Position numbers and translations under genes: made by a program. The notes under the pieces are model-generated. The model saw only the letters and a program-made list of their open reading frames with translations, searched no databases and was not told where the DNA came from. A stretch of DNA of 64,000 nucleotides from Candidatus Pandoraea novymonadis. GTDB taxonomy: Bacteria > Pseudomonadota > Gammaproteobacteria > Burkholderiales > Burkholderiaceae. This document shows, piece after piece, positions 45,648 to 56,601 of this stretch. Position 1 is the first letter of the stretch. Each line of letters opens with the position of its first letter. The stretch is taken from the NCBI RefSeq assembly GCF_003004665.1, contig NZ_MUHY01000001.1:496001-560000 (forward strand), written 5' to 3'.

Positions 45648-45770
45648 AGTATAAGTCACTCCAAAATTTTTTAAAAAATCCATAATAAATATATTACTGC
45701 GTAAAAACCACCATATCTGGCTAAATTCTACTGATTTTACAAGAAGTGTTCATTGGAAACTTACAGCGAT

Positions 45771-48389
45771 TTACAATTCTGGTGGATCAACTTTCTCTCG
45801 ACCCAGGATATTTCCACTATTTTCGTCAACTTCAGTGTCTGTTTCGACGATGCGCTGCAACCCCGACAATGTCGTACCTTTATCCAAGTTAATCAAAATT
45901 ACTCCCTGTGTGACCCTTTTCATTTCTCGAATTTCTACAACGCGTGTACGAATCAATACACCGCCGGTAGTAATGAGCATAATCTCATCATCCGGATCAA
46001 CAAGTGTAGCTGCGACCACACGGCCATTACGCTCACTCGTTTGAATAGCAATCATACCCTTAGTACCACGGCCGTGACGTGTGTACTCGGTAATTGATGT
46101 GCGTTTTCCATAACCATTTTCCGTCGCCGTCAGCACTGATTGTTGCTCATTCTCAGCGACTAGAAGAGCAATCACCTGCTGCGAAGAGTCAAGTTGCATT
46201 CCTCGCACACCACGTGCCTCACGCCCCATTGGGCGAACGTCGTTTTCGTTAAAACGTACTGCCTTACCAGAATCTGAAAATAACATAACGTCATGATCAC
46301 CATCTGTAATAGCTGCACCGATCAAAACATCATCATCATCAAGATTGACTGCGATGATACCCTTCTTAAGGGGACGACGAAAAGCTTCGAGTGGCGTCTT
46401 TTTCACCGTACCAAGGCTTGTCGCCATGAAAACATAACGATCCGTGGAATATTCTTTGATTGGTAGAACCACATTAATCTTCTCGCCATTCATCAACGGA
46501 AACATATTGACGATCGGTCGACCACGGGAATTCCGTGAACCCTGTGGCACCTCATAGACCTTAATCCAATATACACGCCCACGGTTCGAAAAACACAATA
46601 TCGTGTCATGCGTATTGGCAATGAACAACGTATCAATCCAGTCATCCCCCTTGGTTGTGGCCGCTTGCTTACCACGGCCACCACGCTTCTGGGCACGATA
46701 TTCGCACAGTGGCATCGATTTAATATAACCGGAGTGCGACAAAGTGACTACCATATCCTGAGGCGTAATCAAGTCTTCTGTATCAAGTTCGGTCGAATTG
46801 TATTCAATGTGCGAACGGCGCACATCACCAAACTCTGCACGTACAGCCTTGAGTTCTTCACCAATAAGCACCGCAACGCGTTCAGGTTTAGAAAGTATGT
46901 CGAGCAACTCGGTAATCTGATCCATCACTTCTTTATATTCCAAAAGGATCTTATCCTGCTCCAAGGAAGTCAGACGTTGCAAACGCATCTGCAAAATCTC
47001 TTGTGCCTGGGTTTCAGAAAGACGGTATAGGCCATCGAGCTGTATTCCAAGAGCAGGGTCCAACCCTTGCGGACGAAAGGCCATACGAGCTTGTTTTGTA
47101 TCAACTTCTGAGCGCACCAACATTTCACGTACAACTGAGGAATCCCATGACCTTTCCATCAAAGCCAACTTAGCAATCGGAGGCGTCTGCGATGCTTTAA
47201 TAATCGCAATAGATTCATCAATGTTCGCAAGAATTACCGCTAAGCCTTCAAGTACATGACCACGATCTCGCGCACGACGCAACTCGAAAATGGTACGCCG
47301 TGTGATCACTTCACGGCGATGTTCCAAAAAATGGGTAAGCATTGAACTCAGGTTCAGCAGCTTTGGTTCACCATCAACCAATGCGACCATGTTCATGCCG
47401 AAAGTGTCCTGTAATTGCGTATGCTTGTACAAGTTATTCAGCACAACTTCAGGCACCTCACTACGCTTGAGCTCGATAACCACCCGCATACCGTTCTTAT
47501 CGGACTCGTCTCGAATATCGGAAATTCCTTCTAACCGTTTCTGATTCACCAACTCAGCAATCCGCTCAAGCAGCGAACGCTTGTTCACCTGGTATGGCAA
47601 TTCGTCAACGATAATAGCAATGCGCTGACCACGATCGATTTCTTCGAAATGTGTCTTAGCACGCATTACAATACGCCCACGGCCTGTGCGATATCCTTCG
47701 CGCACACCAGAAACCCCGTAAATGATACCGGCAGTTGGAAAATCCGGCGCGGGTATTATCTCGATGAGTTCATCAATCGATGAATCGGGAAACTTGAGAA
47801 CATGCAAACACGCGTCAACTAACTCGTTGAGATTATGTGGAGGGATATTTGTGGCCATGCCTACAGCAATCCCTGAAGAACCATTAAGCAACAGATTTGG
47901 GATTCTCGAAGGCAAAATGACCGGCTCTTTTTCACTTCCATCGTAATTCGGCCAGAAATCGACGGTTTCACGGTCAATATCAGCCAGCAACTCATGGCCA
48001 ACCTTCGCCATGCGAATTTCCGTATATCGCATGGCCGCAGCATTATCACCATCAACCGAACCAAAATTACCCTGACCATCAATCAACATATAACGGAGAG
48101 AAAAATCTTGTGCCATCCGAACTATTGTGTCGTAAACAGAAACATCCCCGTGCGGATGATATTTACCGATCACATCACCAACAATACGAGCAGATTTCTT
48201 ATAAGCCCGATTCCAGTGATTGTTCAGTTCGTGCATAGCAAATAAGACACGCCGGTGGACCGGTTTCAAACCATCTCGGACATCTGGCAAAGCGCGGCCA
48301 ACAATCACGCTCATGGCGTAACTAAGGTATGACTGGCGCATTTCTTCTTCAAGCGAAATCGGGAGCGTTTCTTTTGCGAACTTGTCCAT
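45771..48389 (-). CDS. gyrA: DNA gyrase subunit A
   Basis: GyrA is the cleavage-reunion subunit of gyrase. The 872-residue protein begins [20 protein letters not shown]. The QRDR-type region [20 protein letters not shown] and the catalytic tyrosine in [10 protein letters not shown] are intact. Six blades of the C-terminal beta-pinwheel follow, including a GyrA-box-like QKRGGRGKQ. The sequence is complete. The promoter should lie in 48390-48500. Confidence 0.98.
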   Translation of the reverse strand: MDKFAKETLPISLEEEMRQSYLSYAMSVIVGRALPDVRDGLKPVHRRVLFAMHELNNHWNRAYKKSARIVGDVIGKYHPHGDVSVYDTIVRMAQDFSLRYMLIDGQGNFGSVDGDNAAAMRYTEIRMAKVGHELLADIDRETVDFWPNYDGSEKEPVILPSRIPNLLLNGSSGIAVGMATNIPPHNLNELVDACLHVLKFPDSSIDELIEIIPAPDFPTAGIIYGVSGVREGYRTGRGRIVMRAKTHFEEIDRGQRIAIIVDELPYQVNKRSLLERIAELVNQKRLEGISDIRDESDKNGMRVVIELKRSEVPEVVLNNLYKHTQLQDTFGMNMVALVDGEPKLLNLSSMLTHFLEHRREVITRRTIFELRRARDRGHVLEGLAVILANIDESIAIIKASQTPPIAKLALMERSWDSSVVREMLVRSEVDTKQARMAFRPQGLDPALGIQLDGLYRLSETQAQEILQMRLQRLTSLEQDKILLEYKEVMDQITELLDILSKPERVAVLIGEELKAVRAEFGDVRRSHIEYNSTELDTEDLITPQDMVVTLSHSGYIKSMPLCEYRAQKRGGRGKQAATTKGDDWIDTLFIANTHDTILCFSNRGRVYWIKVYEVPQGSRNSRGRPIVNMFPLMNGEKINVVLPIKEYSTDRYVFMATSLGTVKKTPLEAFRRPLKKGIIAVNLDDDDVLIGAAITDGDHDVMLFSDSGKAVRFNENDVRPMGREARGVRGMQLDSSQQVIALLVAENEQQSVLTATENGYGKRTSITEYTRHGRGTKGMIAIQTSERNGRVVAATLVDPDDEIMLITTGGVLIRTRVVEIREMKRVTQGVILINLDKGTTLSGLQRIVETDTEVDENSGNILGREKVDPPEL

Positions 48390-48807
48390 TATCCGTATCT
48401 ATAAAACGCAAATCGCAACAGGCAAGTACTGCCTAGTAGTGAAAATATTTTTTGATTCTAACATGAGCCATCATTCAATCCGAAATCTTGACGATTTATC
48501 TTATAAAACCAATATGGAAGATAAAAAATGGTAAAAAATTCTCGAGTAAAAATAGAAGGTCCGATTTAATCAGATACGTTGTTTAAAAGCAACAACAAAG
48601 CAATGGCCAACAGATATTCTTGTTTTTTCTTACGACGAATCAATATGACAAAATCGCAAGGTATAATTCCAACCCACTCTAAGTATTTTTGCACCGACCT
48701 TGGCATACTTTTGCCCATGCTATACTTTGGGTGGTGTAAGTAAGACCTTTAGTTTCGTCGTTTAGGCTCGCAGTCACCCTGCAGCAATCTCATTTCGAGA
48801 GGAAAAA
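48390..48807. other. Intergenic region between gyrA and the ompA-type gene
   Basis: About 420 bases between the divergent gyrA and ompA-type genes hold no coding frame. In Burkholderia ubiG and gph lie here; both are absent. A candidate ompA promoter is listed separately, and the gyrA promoter is presumably near 48400-48500 but cannot be placed. Confidence 0.5.
48700..48726 (+). promoter_or_regulatory. Candidate promoter of the ompA-type gene
   Basis: TTGGCA at 48700-48705 and TATACT at 48721-48726 are separated by 15 bases, shorter than the usual 17. This would start a leader of roughly 75 bases before the ATG at 48808. AGAGG lies six bases before that ATG. Confidence 0.4.
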
Positions 48808-49482
48808 ATGAATAAATTCCCTAAGCTCGCGATCGTTGCAGCTACCGCAGTGATGGCCACATCCACGATGGCTAAAAACCATATCCAAAAAGTCTCAGGT
48901 CCAGTCCCAGTCTCCCAACAGTCAATCAACGGCAACTGGGTGAATGGTGGCGAAGAGCAAGTATGGAAGAACGGTATGGACGAACTGTGCTGGCGTGACA
49001 GTTCGTGGACTCCGGGAACATCAAATGCCAAGTGCGATGGATCGTTCATCACACAAGCACCAAAACCGACTCCTGTACTGGTTCGTGCACCTATCGTTCC
49101 AACAAGCCACAAGGTCACATATCAAGCTGACGCATTATTCGATTTTGACAAAGCTATCTTAAGCTTGGAAGGTAAAGCAAAACTAGACGATCTAGTCTTG
49201 AAAATTCGGGATGTGGACTTGGAAGTTATCGTTGCCACAGGTCATACTGACCAGATCGGCAGTGATAAGTACAACGACCATCTATCGATCCGCCGCGCTG
49301 AAAGCGTCAAGGCCTATCTATTGAGTCAAGGCATCGACAGCAACCGTGTGTACACAGAAGGAAAGGGAAAACGTAACCCAGTTATCACAGAAGACTGTAA
49401 TGGTCTTGTAAAGACTAAACTGAAAGCCTGCTTATCGCCGAACCGTCGCGTAGAAGTTGAAGTTGTCGGGACTAGTAAGTAG
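48808..49482 (+). CDS. ompA: OmpA-family outer membrane protein
   Basis: The 224-residue protein begins MNKFPKLAIVAATAVMATST with a signal peptide likely cut after MAK or TMA (about residue 22). A short N-terminal region with two cysteines (ELCWRDSSWTPGTSNAKCDG) precedes the C-terminal OmpA/MotB peptidoglycan-binding domain, from ALFDFDKAILSLEGKAKLDD through ATGHTDQIGS and LSIRRAESVKAYL to SPNRRVEVEV. No eight-stranded barrel is present, as in Burkholderia proteins of this family, so it probably tethers peptidoglycan. A strong terminator follows. Confidence 0.92.
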   Translation: MNKFPKLAIVAATAVMATSTMAKNHIQKVSGPVPVSQQSINGNWVNGGEEQVWKNGMDELCWRDSSWTPGTSNAKCDGSFITQAPKPTPVLVRAPIVPTSHKVTYQADALFDFDKAILSLEGKAKLDDLVLKIRDVDLEVIVATGHTDQIGSDKYNDHLSIRRAESVKAYLLSQGIDSNRVYTEGKGKRNPVITEDCNGLVKTKLKACLSPNRRVEVEVVGTSK

Positions 49483-49501
49483 ATTGTTTAGTGACGATTT
49501 C

Positions 49502-49527
49502 AAAAAAACCCGCTTCGGCGGGTTTTT
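49502..49527 (+). terminator. Intrinsic terminator of the ompA-type gene
   Basis: CCCGC and GCGGG form a short strong stem capped by the stable TTCG tetraloop, preceded by seven A and followed by five T. It lies 20 bases after the stop codon. It could work in both directions. Confidence 0.9.
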
Positions 49528-50078
49528 CTTTGACTACCTTATACTGCGTAGTAGAGGTAGTCATCTGCTCTCGATAATACAAAGTCTTCCTCAATAGAGC
49601 TTTTTATTCCACATTCATGATCTGCGGTTCCACTTCTTATAGTGTCCCTACCATAATAAGGTTCGGTTACTCTGCATCTGAACGTGAGTAACAAGATATT
49701 CTTTAAACTGGGATGAAGTACAATTTACTTTCGGCAGCAGTTTATCGAAACCAAGAAAGACTGTGGTCTCCATTAGGAGAAATCGCAACTCTTCTAAAGG
49801 AAATCTGCCATAGTGGCCCGCACCCCTACATGTTTGTAGTCTATCTCTGCATTGCTGAGATGGCACTAAGTTACTCTTCAGTCGATAAATTTTCTTGACG
49901 GATAGTTGCATCCAAATCAGCCAAAGTCGTAAACTTACAATGAGTAAAAATTCTTTTCTCACTATCAAAAAAATTTACTAGAATACAGTTCAGAGGGGAA
50001 AAACATAGAAAAAATATATCTTTTCGAATCCATTGAAAGAATAAAGAAATTAACACTCGTACTCGTAAACATTGCCTC
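49528..50078. other. Unassigned stretch between the ompA terminator and lgt
   Basis: About 550 bases with two overlapping minus-strand frames, 49648-49968 (106 codons) and 49871-50056 (61 codons), in different phases. Fragments such as FTTLADLDATIRQENLSTEE and GHYGRFPLEELRFLLMETTV look protein-like, which might mean a decayed frameshifted gene downstream of lgt, but I recognise no family. Confidence 0.35.
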
Positions 50079-50969
50079 TTATGTTATTGCTCGAGAAGGA
50101 TTTCGATGTGCTAAAAATAACATCCAGATACCTGCCAGCAACATCGGCAAAGAAAGCCACTGTCCCATAGACAATCCAAAAAGCAACAATCCCAGAAAAT
50201 TATCGGGCTCTCGCGTAAATTCAACAAGCAAGCGAAATGTCCCGTAACCCATCAAGAATAGCCCTGAAACTGCACCCACCGGACGTCGGTACAAAGCAAA
50301 AAACCATAAAATCAGAAATAATACAATCCCCTCCAGCGCTACTTCGTAAAGTTGTGAGGGATGACGTGGCAACCCGTGGTACTGTATCCATACCGACTGC
50401 AGCACCTCTAAATCAATTAATGATTTAGTATGTGCTCCTATCCATAACATATCATCCTGTGCTGCCTGCGGAAATAACATCGCCCACGGAGCTGTAGGAT
50501 GTGTGACTCGTCCCCATAACTCTCCATTGATAAAATTACCAAATCGACCAGCTGCCAATCCCAACGGGATCAATGGAGCGATCATATCCATACCCATCAA
50601 CCATGATTGATCACGCTTTCGCATGACCCAGTACATGGCCACTAACACCCCGATAAATCCACCATGAAATGACATCCCACCTTCCCATACTTTCAAAATA
50701 CTCAGTGGATTTTGGAGATAATCAGATAACTTATAAAAAATCACGTAGCCAAGGCGACCACCGAGCAGTACTCCGAGTACACCATAGAACAACATGTCAT
50801 CCAGATCCTCTACTCGCCAGTTTTGTATCTGCATGTGCGATTGACGAATACGCAAACGCCCAAGTGTCAAAAATATAAGGAATGCGACCAAGTACATCAA
50901 ACCATACCAGCGAATCTCTATTGGACCAAAATAGATCGCAATAGGATCAAATTGAGGATGAATCAACAT
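50079..50969 (-). CDS. lgt: Prolipoprotein diacylglyceryl transferase
   Basis: Lgt transfers diacylglycerol from phosphatidylglycerol to the lipobox cysteine of prolipoproteins, the first step of lipoprotein maturation. The 296-residue protein has seven membrane segments. The essential histidine is in MSFHGGFIG, and the signature [18 protein letters not shown] is intact, as is the second arginine region ([13 protein letters not shown]). It starts [20 protein letters not shown]. Its substrates here include the BamC and entericidin-like lipoproteins. Confidence 0.96.
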   Translation of the reverse strand: MLIHPQFDPIAIYFGPIEIRWYGLMYLVAFLIFLTLGRLRIRQSHMQIQNWRVEDLDDMLFYGVLGVLLGGRLGYVIFYKLSDYLQNPLSILKVWEGGMSFHGGFIGVLVAMYWVMRKRDQSWLMGMDMIAPLIPLGLAAGRFGNFINGELWGRVTHPTAPWAMLFPQAAQDDMLWIGAHTKSLIDLEVLQSVWIQYHGLPRHPSQLYEVALEGIVLFLILWFFALYRRPVGAVSGLFLMGYGTFRLLVEFTREPDNFLGLLLFGLSMGQWLSLPMLLAGIWMLFLAHRNPSRAIT

Positions 50970-51557
50970 AAATCATAAAATGGAATATCAGATAAAAATT
51001 CCAGTACCGCTTATTTTCCGACCTTACGGCCAAAAATTAGATTTGCTATCACCTATAGTGCTTGTAACGATAAACTTCGATATCAAACATCTGTTGATGT
51101 AATAGCAAAAATATCACAGCACTGCACACTATTTTGAGGAATCCATTGAATTGAAGATGACCTCAGGAGGGTACAAAAAACAAAATGCTAGCACCTATCA
51201 ATATCACTGGAAATTCATATCACCTTCGGTAACAGTTGATAGATCATAAAGTTGTCAGGATACCGAGATTTTTTGGCGCACATAATTGATTGATCTAGAC
51301 AATTTTCCATCGTTATTCGGCTGCTGTAACAATATTAAATTCATTATTACATAGTCATGTTATGCAAAACATGGACAAAAATCATACCTCTTCAAGGACT
51401 CCAAAAAACTAAGGAAGTTGACAAAACTCCTGCCATATTTCGAAATTTCATATGAGTTGAATAATATATTTGACAAGTCGATAAGGAAAGACGATTCTTG
51501 CTTTCCTGAAAATATGCGCCGTCCGCAGGCGCGCCCCTTGAAACGAAGGAGATTGTC
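50970..51557. other. Gene-free stretch between lgt and ilvD
   Basis: About 590 bases between divergent lgt and ilvD without a coding frame. Two TTGACA hexamers (51418-51423 and 51470-51475) could be -35 elements of the ilvD promoter but neither has a clear -10 at the right distance. A strong ribosome-binding site (AAGGAG, six bases before the ATG) ends the stretch. Confidence 0.45.
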
Positions 51558-53234
51558 ATGGTTTCTTACAACCGCCGCTCACGCAACATCACGCAAGGTG
51601 TGGCGCGTTCACCCAATCGCTCAATGTATTACGCTTTGGGTTATCAAGAAAAAGATTTCGATAATCCTATGATTGGTGTGGCCAATGGTCATTCAACCAT
51701 TACACCTTGTAATGCAGGTTTACAACGCTTAACAGACGCCGCTGTAGCTGCAATCAAAGAGTCCAATGCCAATGCTCAAACCTTTGGTACACCGACGATT
51801 TCAGATGGAATGTCTATGGGCACAGAAGGCATGAAGTATTCTCTCGTCTCACGTGAAGTCATTGCGGATTGTATTGAAACAGCCGTACAGGGCCAATGGA
51901 TGGACGGCATCATCGCGATCGGCGGATGTGATAAAAATATGCCTGGAGGTATGATAGCGTTAGCACGTATCAATGTACCTGGTATCTACGTCTACGGCGG
52001 CACAATCAAACCAGGCCAGTGGAAAGGTCGTGATCTTACTATTGTTTCATCGTTCGAAGCTGTTGGAGAATTCAGTGCTGGCCGAATGACTGAATTCGAT
52101 TTCAAAGGTATCGAGAAAAATGCCTGCCCAACCTCAGGATCTTGTGGTGGCATGTACACAGCGAATACGATGAGCTCATCCTTCGAAGCACTGGGCATGT
52201 CACTATTGTATTCATCAACTATGGCAAATCCAGATCAAGAAAAGATCGATTCTGCAAGAGAGTCTGCGCGTGTGCTCATCGAAGCTGTCAAAAAAAACCT
52301 GAAGCCGCGCGATATTATCACGAAGAAATCCATTGAGAATGCGGTATCACTCATAATGGCCACGGGTGGTTCGACCAATGCAGTACTGCATTTTCTCGCT
52401 ATCGCACACGCTGCGGAAGTCGAATGGAGCATTGACGATTTTGAACGCATCCGTCGGCGCGTTCCCGTCATTTGTGATTTAAAACCATCAGGGCAATTTG
52501 TCGCTACAGATCTACATAAGGCAGGAGGTATCCCGCAAGTGATGAAAATCTTACTCGACGCAGGCCTTTTACATGGCGATTGTATAACGATTACTGGTCG
52601 CACGATCGAGGAAGAACTATCACATGTTCCATCAGTGCCACGTATAGACCAAAGGGTTATATATCCAATTTCTAATGCTCTCTACAAAGAGGGACATCTC
52701 GCAATCCTGAAAGGTAATCTTGCCCCAGATGGAGCCGTTGCGAAAATCACTGGATTGAAGAATCCTGTTATTACTGGCCCAGCACGTGTATTCGACGATG
52801 AGCAAAGCGCAATGAGTGCCATTCTTGCAGATAAAATCCAAGCTAACGACGTAATTGTCCTTCGTTATCTTGGCCCACAAGGAGGTCCGGGCATGCCGGA
52901 GATGTTGGCACCAACGTCAGCCATCATCGGTAAAGGCTTGGGAGAATCAGTCGGGCTCATCACCGATGGACGTTTTTCAGGTGGCACCTGGGGAATGGTA
53001 GTTGGTCATGTTGCTCCGGAAGCTTTTGTTGGCGGAAACATTGCGCTGGTTCAAGAAGGAGATATGATAACAATTGATGCCCATCAATTGTTATTACAAT
53101 TAAATGTTCCGGATGAGGAACTTATACGTCGCAGGGCGGTATGGAAAAAACCTTCTCCACGTTATACGAGAGGTGTGTTAGCCAAATACGCCGCATTGGC
53201 ACAACCAGCCAACAAGGGTGCAGTCACAGGATAA
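51558..53234 (+). CDS. ilvD: Dihydroxy-acid dehydratase
   Basis: IlvD dehydrates dihydroxy acids to the keto acids of valine and isoleucine, and leads to leucine. The 558-residue protein begins [20 protein letters not shown]. Fe-S cluster cysteines lie in [16 protein letters not shown] and [15 protein letters not shown]. The C-terminal [16 protein letters not shown] block is intact. AAGGAG precedes the start by six bases. It complements leuBCD in this window; ilvBHC and leuA are not in view. Confidence 0.97.
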   Translation: MVSYNRRSRNITQGVARSPNRSMYYALGYQEKDFDNPMIGVANGHSTITPCNAGLQRLTDAAVAAIKESNANAQTFGTPTISDGMSMGTEGMKYSLVSREVIADCIETAVQGQWMDGIIAIGGCDKNMPGGMIALARINVPGIYVYGGTIKPGQWKGRDLTIVSSFEAVGEFSAGRMTEFDFKGIEKNACPTSGSCGGMYTANTMSSSFEALGMSLLYSSTMANPDQEKIDSARESARVLIEAVKKNLKPRDIITKKSIENAVSLIMATGGSTNAVLHFLAIAHAAEVEWSIDDFERIRRRVPVICDLKPSGQFVATDLHKAGGIPQVMKILLDAGLLHGDCITITGRTIEEELSHVPSVPRIDQRVIYPISNALYKEGHLAILKGNLAPDGAVAKITGLKNPVITGPARVFDDEQSAMSAILADKIQANDVIVLRYLGPQGGPGMPEMLAPTSAIIGKGLGESVGLITDGRFSGGTWGMVVGHVAPEAFVGGNIALVQEGDMITIDAHQLLLQLNVPDEELIRRRAVWKKPSPRYTRGVLAKYAALAQPANKGAVTG

Positions 53235-53338
53235 TAATATACATAAGATTTCTCTAGCATTATCTAATGAGTTACTTGAAGCAATTGCTTCAGAAATTTT
53301 TTCGTAATTTTCTATCCATTGAATAAGCGCTACCATCA

Positions 53339-53408
53339 GTAGCTTGAGTAACGAGTTATAAACACGCTACTCAAGCTACGTAATTAAGTAGCTACTATAA
53401 CGTTATAG
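53339..53408. repeat. Cluster of perfect inverted repeats between ilvD and holC
   Basis: The 186-base gap between the convergent genes ilvD and holC holds a 12-bp perfect inverted repeat (GTAGCTTGAGTA at 53339-53350 and TACTCAAGCTAC at 53368-53379, 17-base loop), a 10-bp palindrome AGTAGCTACT (53388-53397), and a 14-bp palindrome CTATAACGTTATAG (53395-53408). AGTAGCT recurs in the first and second. No T-run follows the first, so it is not a classic terminator, though the site is where one is expected. Confidence 0.7.
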
Positions 53409-53420
53409 AAAAATTTCTTA

Positions 53421-53861
53421 TCAAATACCAAAAGAATTTCGTTCACGTTGGTCGTGGTTCTTAATAGCATAGCCTCGATCACGGTAAAAACGGTAGCGAG
53501 CACGCGCACTGGCCAGCTGATCTGGTACATCACTGACCACTTCTAGTACACGCTCAAAACACGCAAAATAAGTTGGAACGGAGCTCGCGAGGTTCAGTAG
53601 CACTCCTTCATAATAGTGGGGTACCTCATCGTCAAGACCCGCCAGCAAAACTGGTGTCCTCTCCGCTAGTAAATCATCAGAGCGACAATGCGGTACAAAC
53701 TCCATTGCTCCAAACGTCCAAAGTGCATAGTCAAATTTTTCGAGCAATGGGCGCTCCGCCACAACGACTAATGTATGCCCGCTCACATAAACCTTGCGTG
53801 CAAGCCGACAAGCGTAGTCAAGGGATTTCGCAGGGTGTATGTAAAAATCGACGCGTGTCAC
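53421..53861 (-). CDS. holC: DNA polymerase III subunit chi
   Basis: HolC links the clamp loader to single-stranded DNA-binding protein. The 146-residue protein begins [20 protein letters not shown] and shows the chi-subunit pattern of [20 protein letters not shown] (early helix-strand), [15 protein letters not shown] and [20 protein letters not shown]. It starts in a four-base ATGA overlap with the pepA stop. pepA-holC is a common proteobacterial pair. Confidence 0.88.
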   Translation of the reverse strand: MTRVDFYIHPAKSLDYACRLARKVYVSGHTLVVVAERPLLEKFDYALWTFGAMEFVPHCRSDDLLAERTPVLLAGLDDEVPHYYEGVLLNLASSVPTYFACFERVLEVVSDVPDQLASARARYRFYRDRGYAIKNHDQRERNSFGI

Positions 53862-55390
53862 CTGGATTCACGATGTATGAGAAAATGTGTAAGAAGAGGT
53901 ACAGGACGGCCCGTCGCACCCTTAGACGCACCACTCTCCCATGCCGTGCCTGCAATATCAAGATGAGCCCAATCATATTTTTCAGTGAAACGTGACAGAA
54001 AGCAAGCCGCTGTAACACAGCCTGCGTAACGTCCGCCGATGTTAGCCATATCGGCAAAATTAGACTTGAGTAGTTCGTGATATTCATCATCAAGCGGCAT
54101 GCGCCATACTGTATCGTTCGCCTGACGCCCAGCTACTAGCAATTCCGTAGCCAATGTATCACTCTTCGAGAAAAGCCCGGAATTGACATGACCAAGTGCA
54201 ACAACACAAGCTCCTGTCAGCGTGGCAATATCAATCACGGCCACAGGTTTAAAACGTTCTGCGTAGGTAAGAGCATCACACAAAATCAAACGACCTTCAG
54301 CATCAGTATTGAGTACCTCAATAGTCTGACCCGACATGCTAGTCACGATATCACCGGGCTTAATTGCCATGCCACTCGGCATATTTTCGGTCGCCGGAAT
54401 GACAGCAATGACGTTTAATTTGAGATCCATTTCCGCAACGGCACGCATCGTGCCAAGGACCGAACCGGCACCACACATATCATATTTCATTTCATCCATG
54501 CCTTCGCCTGGCTTGAGTGAAATACCTCCACTATCGAAAGTCACACCCTTGCCAATCAAGACAATCGGTGACACCTCGGCACCCGTACCTTGATATTTAA
54601 GTACAATGAGTCGCGGCATCTCGACTGAACCACGTGCCACCGACAGAAATGAATGCATCTTGAGCGCTCTGATTTGCTCAGTCTCCAAAATCTGCGCTGT
54701 GAGATTCGGAAAATCTTTAGCAATTTTTTTGGCGATCTCGGCCAAATACGTCGGAGTGCAAACGTTGCTAGGCAAATTACCGAGGTCTTTCGTCAGCTTT
54801 ATACCATGAGCGATCGCTTCACCCTGTTTTACACCAATCTGAGCAATTCCCAAATCTACAATGCTGGACATGAGCGCAACTTGTCGCAAAGCAGGTACAG
54901 TAACTTCCCCTTTGGTCTTCATCTCACTAAAGGAATACATACCGTCATGCAAAGTAATTATTGTATGGCGTATAACTAAAGCAGTATCACGCTCCTTAAA
55001 CGGAACAGCAGTCAGGCACCAAAATGCATCCGTCGCCCTTGTCATCATTAAGACACGCACTGCGGCGCGAGTCGCAGTGGTGAAAGTCTTCGCATTGAGA
55101 TCACTTTCAGAGCCTAAACCAACGAATAACACGCGAATAGCGCTCCAGCCCACAACTTCATGCAAAATGAGCGTACTTCCAAGCTTCGCATCAAATTCGC
55201 CACACTCAATGAGACGACCCAACATACCATTACTCAATATATCGAGGTGTTTAGCAATTCCAGATAGTGCTTTCTCCTCGAATACTCCCACCACCAAACA
55301 TTCAGTCTTGACACGAATAGCATCCTCACTGACAGCCTCATCCGTCTTATGGCCTTTGTTCGGTTCGTAAACTTTTATGCTAAAGTCCAT
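53858..55390 (-). CDS. pepA: Leucyl aminopeptidase
   Basis: PepA is a hexameric M17 aminopeptidase, needing two metal ions. The start at 55390 gives 510 residues beginning [15 protein letters not shown], with GAGG-type GAGGA-like GAGGATAAG upstream serving as ribosome-binding site. The active-site blocks [27 protein letters not shown] and the signature [14 protein letters not shown] are present, with metal-binding aspartates and glutamates. The frame is open to 55435 but those residues are unconserved. It overlaps holC by four bases. Confidence 0.96.
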   Translation of the reverse strand: MDFSIKVYEPNKGHKTDEAVSEDAIRVKTECLVVGVFEEKALSGIAKHLDILSNGMLGRLIECGEFDAKLGSTLILHEVVGWSAIRVLFVGLGSESDLNAKTFTTATRAAVRVLMMTRATDAFWCLTAVPFKERDTALVIRHTIITLHDGMYSFSEMKTKGEVTVPALRQVALMSSIVDLGIAQIGVKQGEAIAHGIKLTKDLGNLPSNVCTPTYLAEIAKKIAKDFPNLTAQILETEQIRALKMHSFLSVARGSVEMPRLIVLKYQGTGAEVSPIVLIGKGVTFDSGGISLKPGEGMDEMKYDMCGAGSVLGTMRAVAEMDLKLNVIAVIPATENMPSGMAIKPGDIVTSMSGQTIEVLNTDAEGRLILCDALTYAERFKPVAVIDIATLTGACVVALGHVNSGLFSKSDTLATELLVAGRQANDTVWRMPLDDEYHELLKSNFADMANIGGRYAGCVTAACFLSRFTEKYDWAHLDIAGTAWESGASKGATGRPVPLLTHFLIHRESR

Positions 55391-55482
55391 CGCACTTATC
55401 CTCGGGTAGAATTTATTCGATCGATAATTATCCACTTTTTCTCACACTCACCCAACTGTAATCACCATACATACTTTTTCAG

Positions 55483-56601
55483 ATGATTTTTCAGTATTCC
55501 CTTCAGCGTGAGTTGAACTATACCGCCGGTGCAGTCTTTATGGTGATGATTACAGTGATACTCACCACCATGATGATTCGCATTCTCGGTTTCGCTGCAG
55601 CAGGTCATGCCGACCCACGGGACATCTTAGTGTTGATCGGCCTCACCGTTGTCAGCTATCTCGCCATCATTCTAATCATCACATTGTTTGTTTCTGTGCT
55701 ATTTGTACTGACCCGTTGGCATAAAGATTCTGAGATGATCATTTGGTTCTCCTCTGGCCTATCTAGCACGGATTTTATTCTTCCAGTACTACGTTTTTCT
55801 ACTCCATTCATAGCATCCATCGCATTCTGTGCACTAGTAGCATGGCCTTGGGCTAATCAACACATCAACTTGCTAAAACAACGGTTTACACAACGTGATG
55901 ATGTTGCCATGATCACTTCTGGACAATTCCGTGAATCTGCTAGCAATCAGCGTGTTTTTTTTGTTGAGAGCATATCACCCAATGCTTCTCACGTGCATAA
56001 TGTGTTCGTATCCGGTACAGAAAATAGCAAAGTCAATATTGTAATTTCAAAGAATGGTCAAATCGAATTAACACCCAACGGTGACCGATACATCATCCTC
56101 GAAAATGGGTGCCGTTATGACGGGGAACCAGATAAACCGAGCTATCGTGTGATGGAATTTGAACGCTATGGAGTAAAGATTGAAAATGCCTCACATAGAA
56201 GTGTCGGTAATGCACCAACCAAAAGTCTCTCAACAAACGCCCTACTACAGGACATGACACCGATTCATCAGGGAGAAATCGTCTGGCGCTTCGGTTTGCC
56301 GATGTTAGCAATTAATCTTGTATTATTGGCAATTCCACTGGCCCATCAAAATCCCCGCCATGGCCGAACCGGTAATCTCGTCATTGCCGTGCTAGTCTAC
56401 TTAAGCTATAGCAATCTACTAAGTCTATCTCAAGCATGGGTGGCACAAGAAAAGCTCTCACTTACCATCGGAGTATGGCTGCTACACGCTGTGGTCGCGT
56501 GGATTATTTTTATATTCTATATACGCCGCACATGCTTACGGGGCATTTTCGCTACTCTAATACATCTTATCCGTAGCAGTAAAAGGGCTGCACGGTCATG
56601 A
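55483..56601 (+). CDS. lptF: Lipopolysaccharide export permease LptF
   Basis: LptF and LptG form the permease of the LptB2FG transporter that extracts lipopolysaccharide from the inner membrane. The 372-residue protein begins MIFQYSLQRELNYTAGAVFM, with a pair of transmembrane helices before residue 80, a third near 105-125, a periplasmic jellyroll domain, and three C-terminal helices from about residue 275. Segments such as LTRWHKDSEMIIWFSSGLSS are typical. It overlaps lptG by four bases (ATGA). It diverges from pepA. Confidence 0.95.
   Translation: MIFQYSLQRELNYTAGAVFMVMITVILTTMMIRILGFAAAGHADPRDILVLIGLTVVSYLAIILIITLFVSVLFVLTRWHKDSEMIIWFSSGLSSTDFILPVLRFSTPFIASIAFCALVAWPWANQHINLLKQRFTQRDDVAMITSGQFRESASNQRVFFVESISPNASHVHNVFVSGTENSKVNIVISKNGQIELTPNGDRYIILENGCRYDGEPDKPSYRVMEFERYGVKIENASHRSVGNAPTKSLSTNALLQDMTPIHQGEIVWRFGLPMLAINLVLLAIPLAHQNPRHGRTGNLVIAVLVYLSYSNLLSLSQAWVAQEKLSLTIGVWLLHAVVAWIIFIFYIRRTCLRGIFATLIHLIRSSKRAARS

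Noticed and set aside
51418-51475. Two TTGACA boxes upstream of ilvD as promoters
   Set aside because: Neither has a convincing -10 at 16-18 bases; mentioned only within the gap description.
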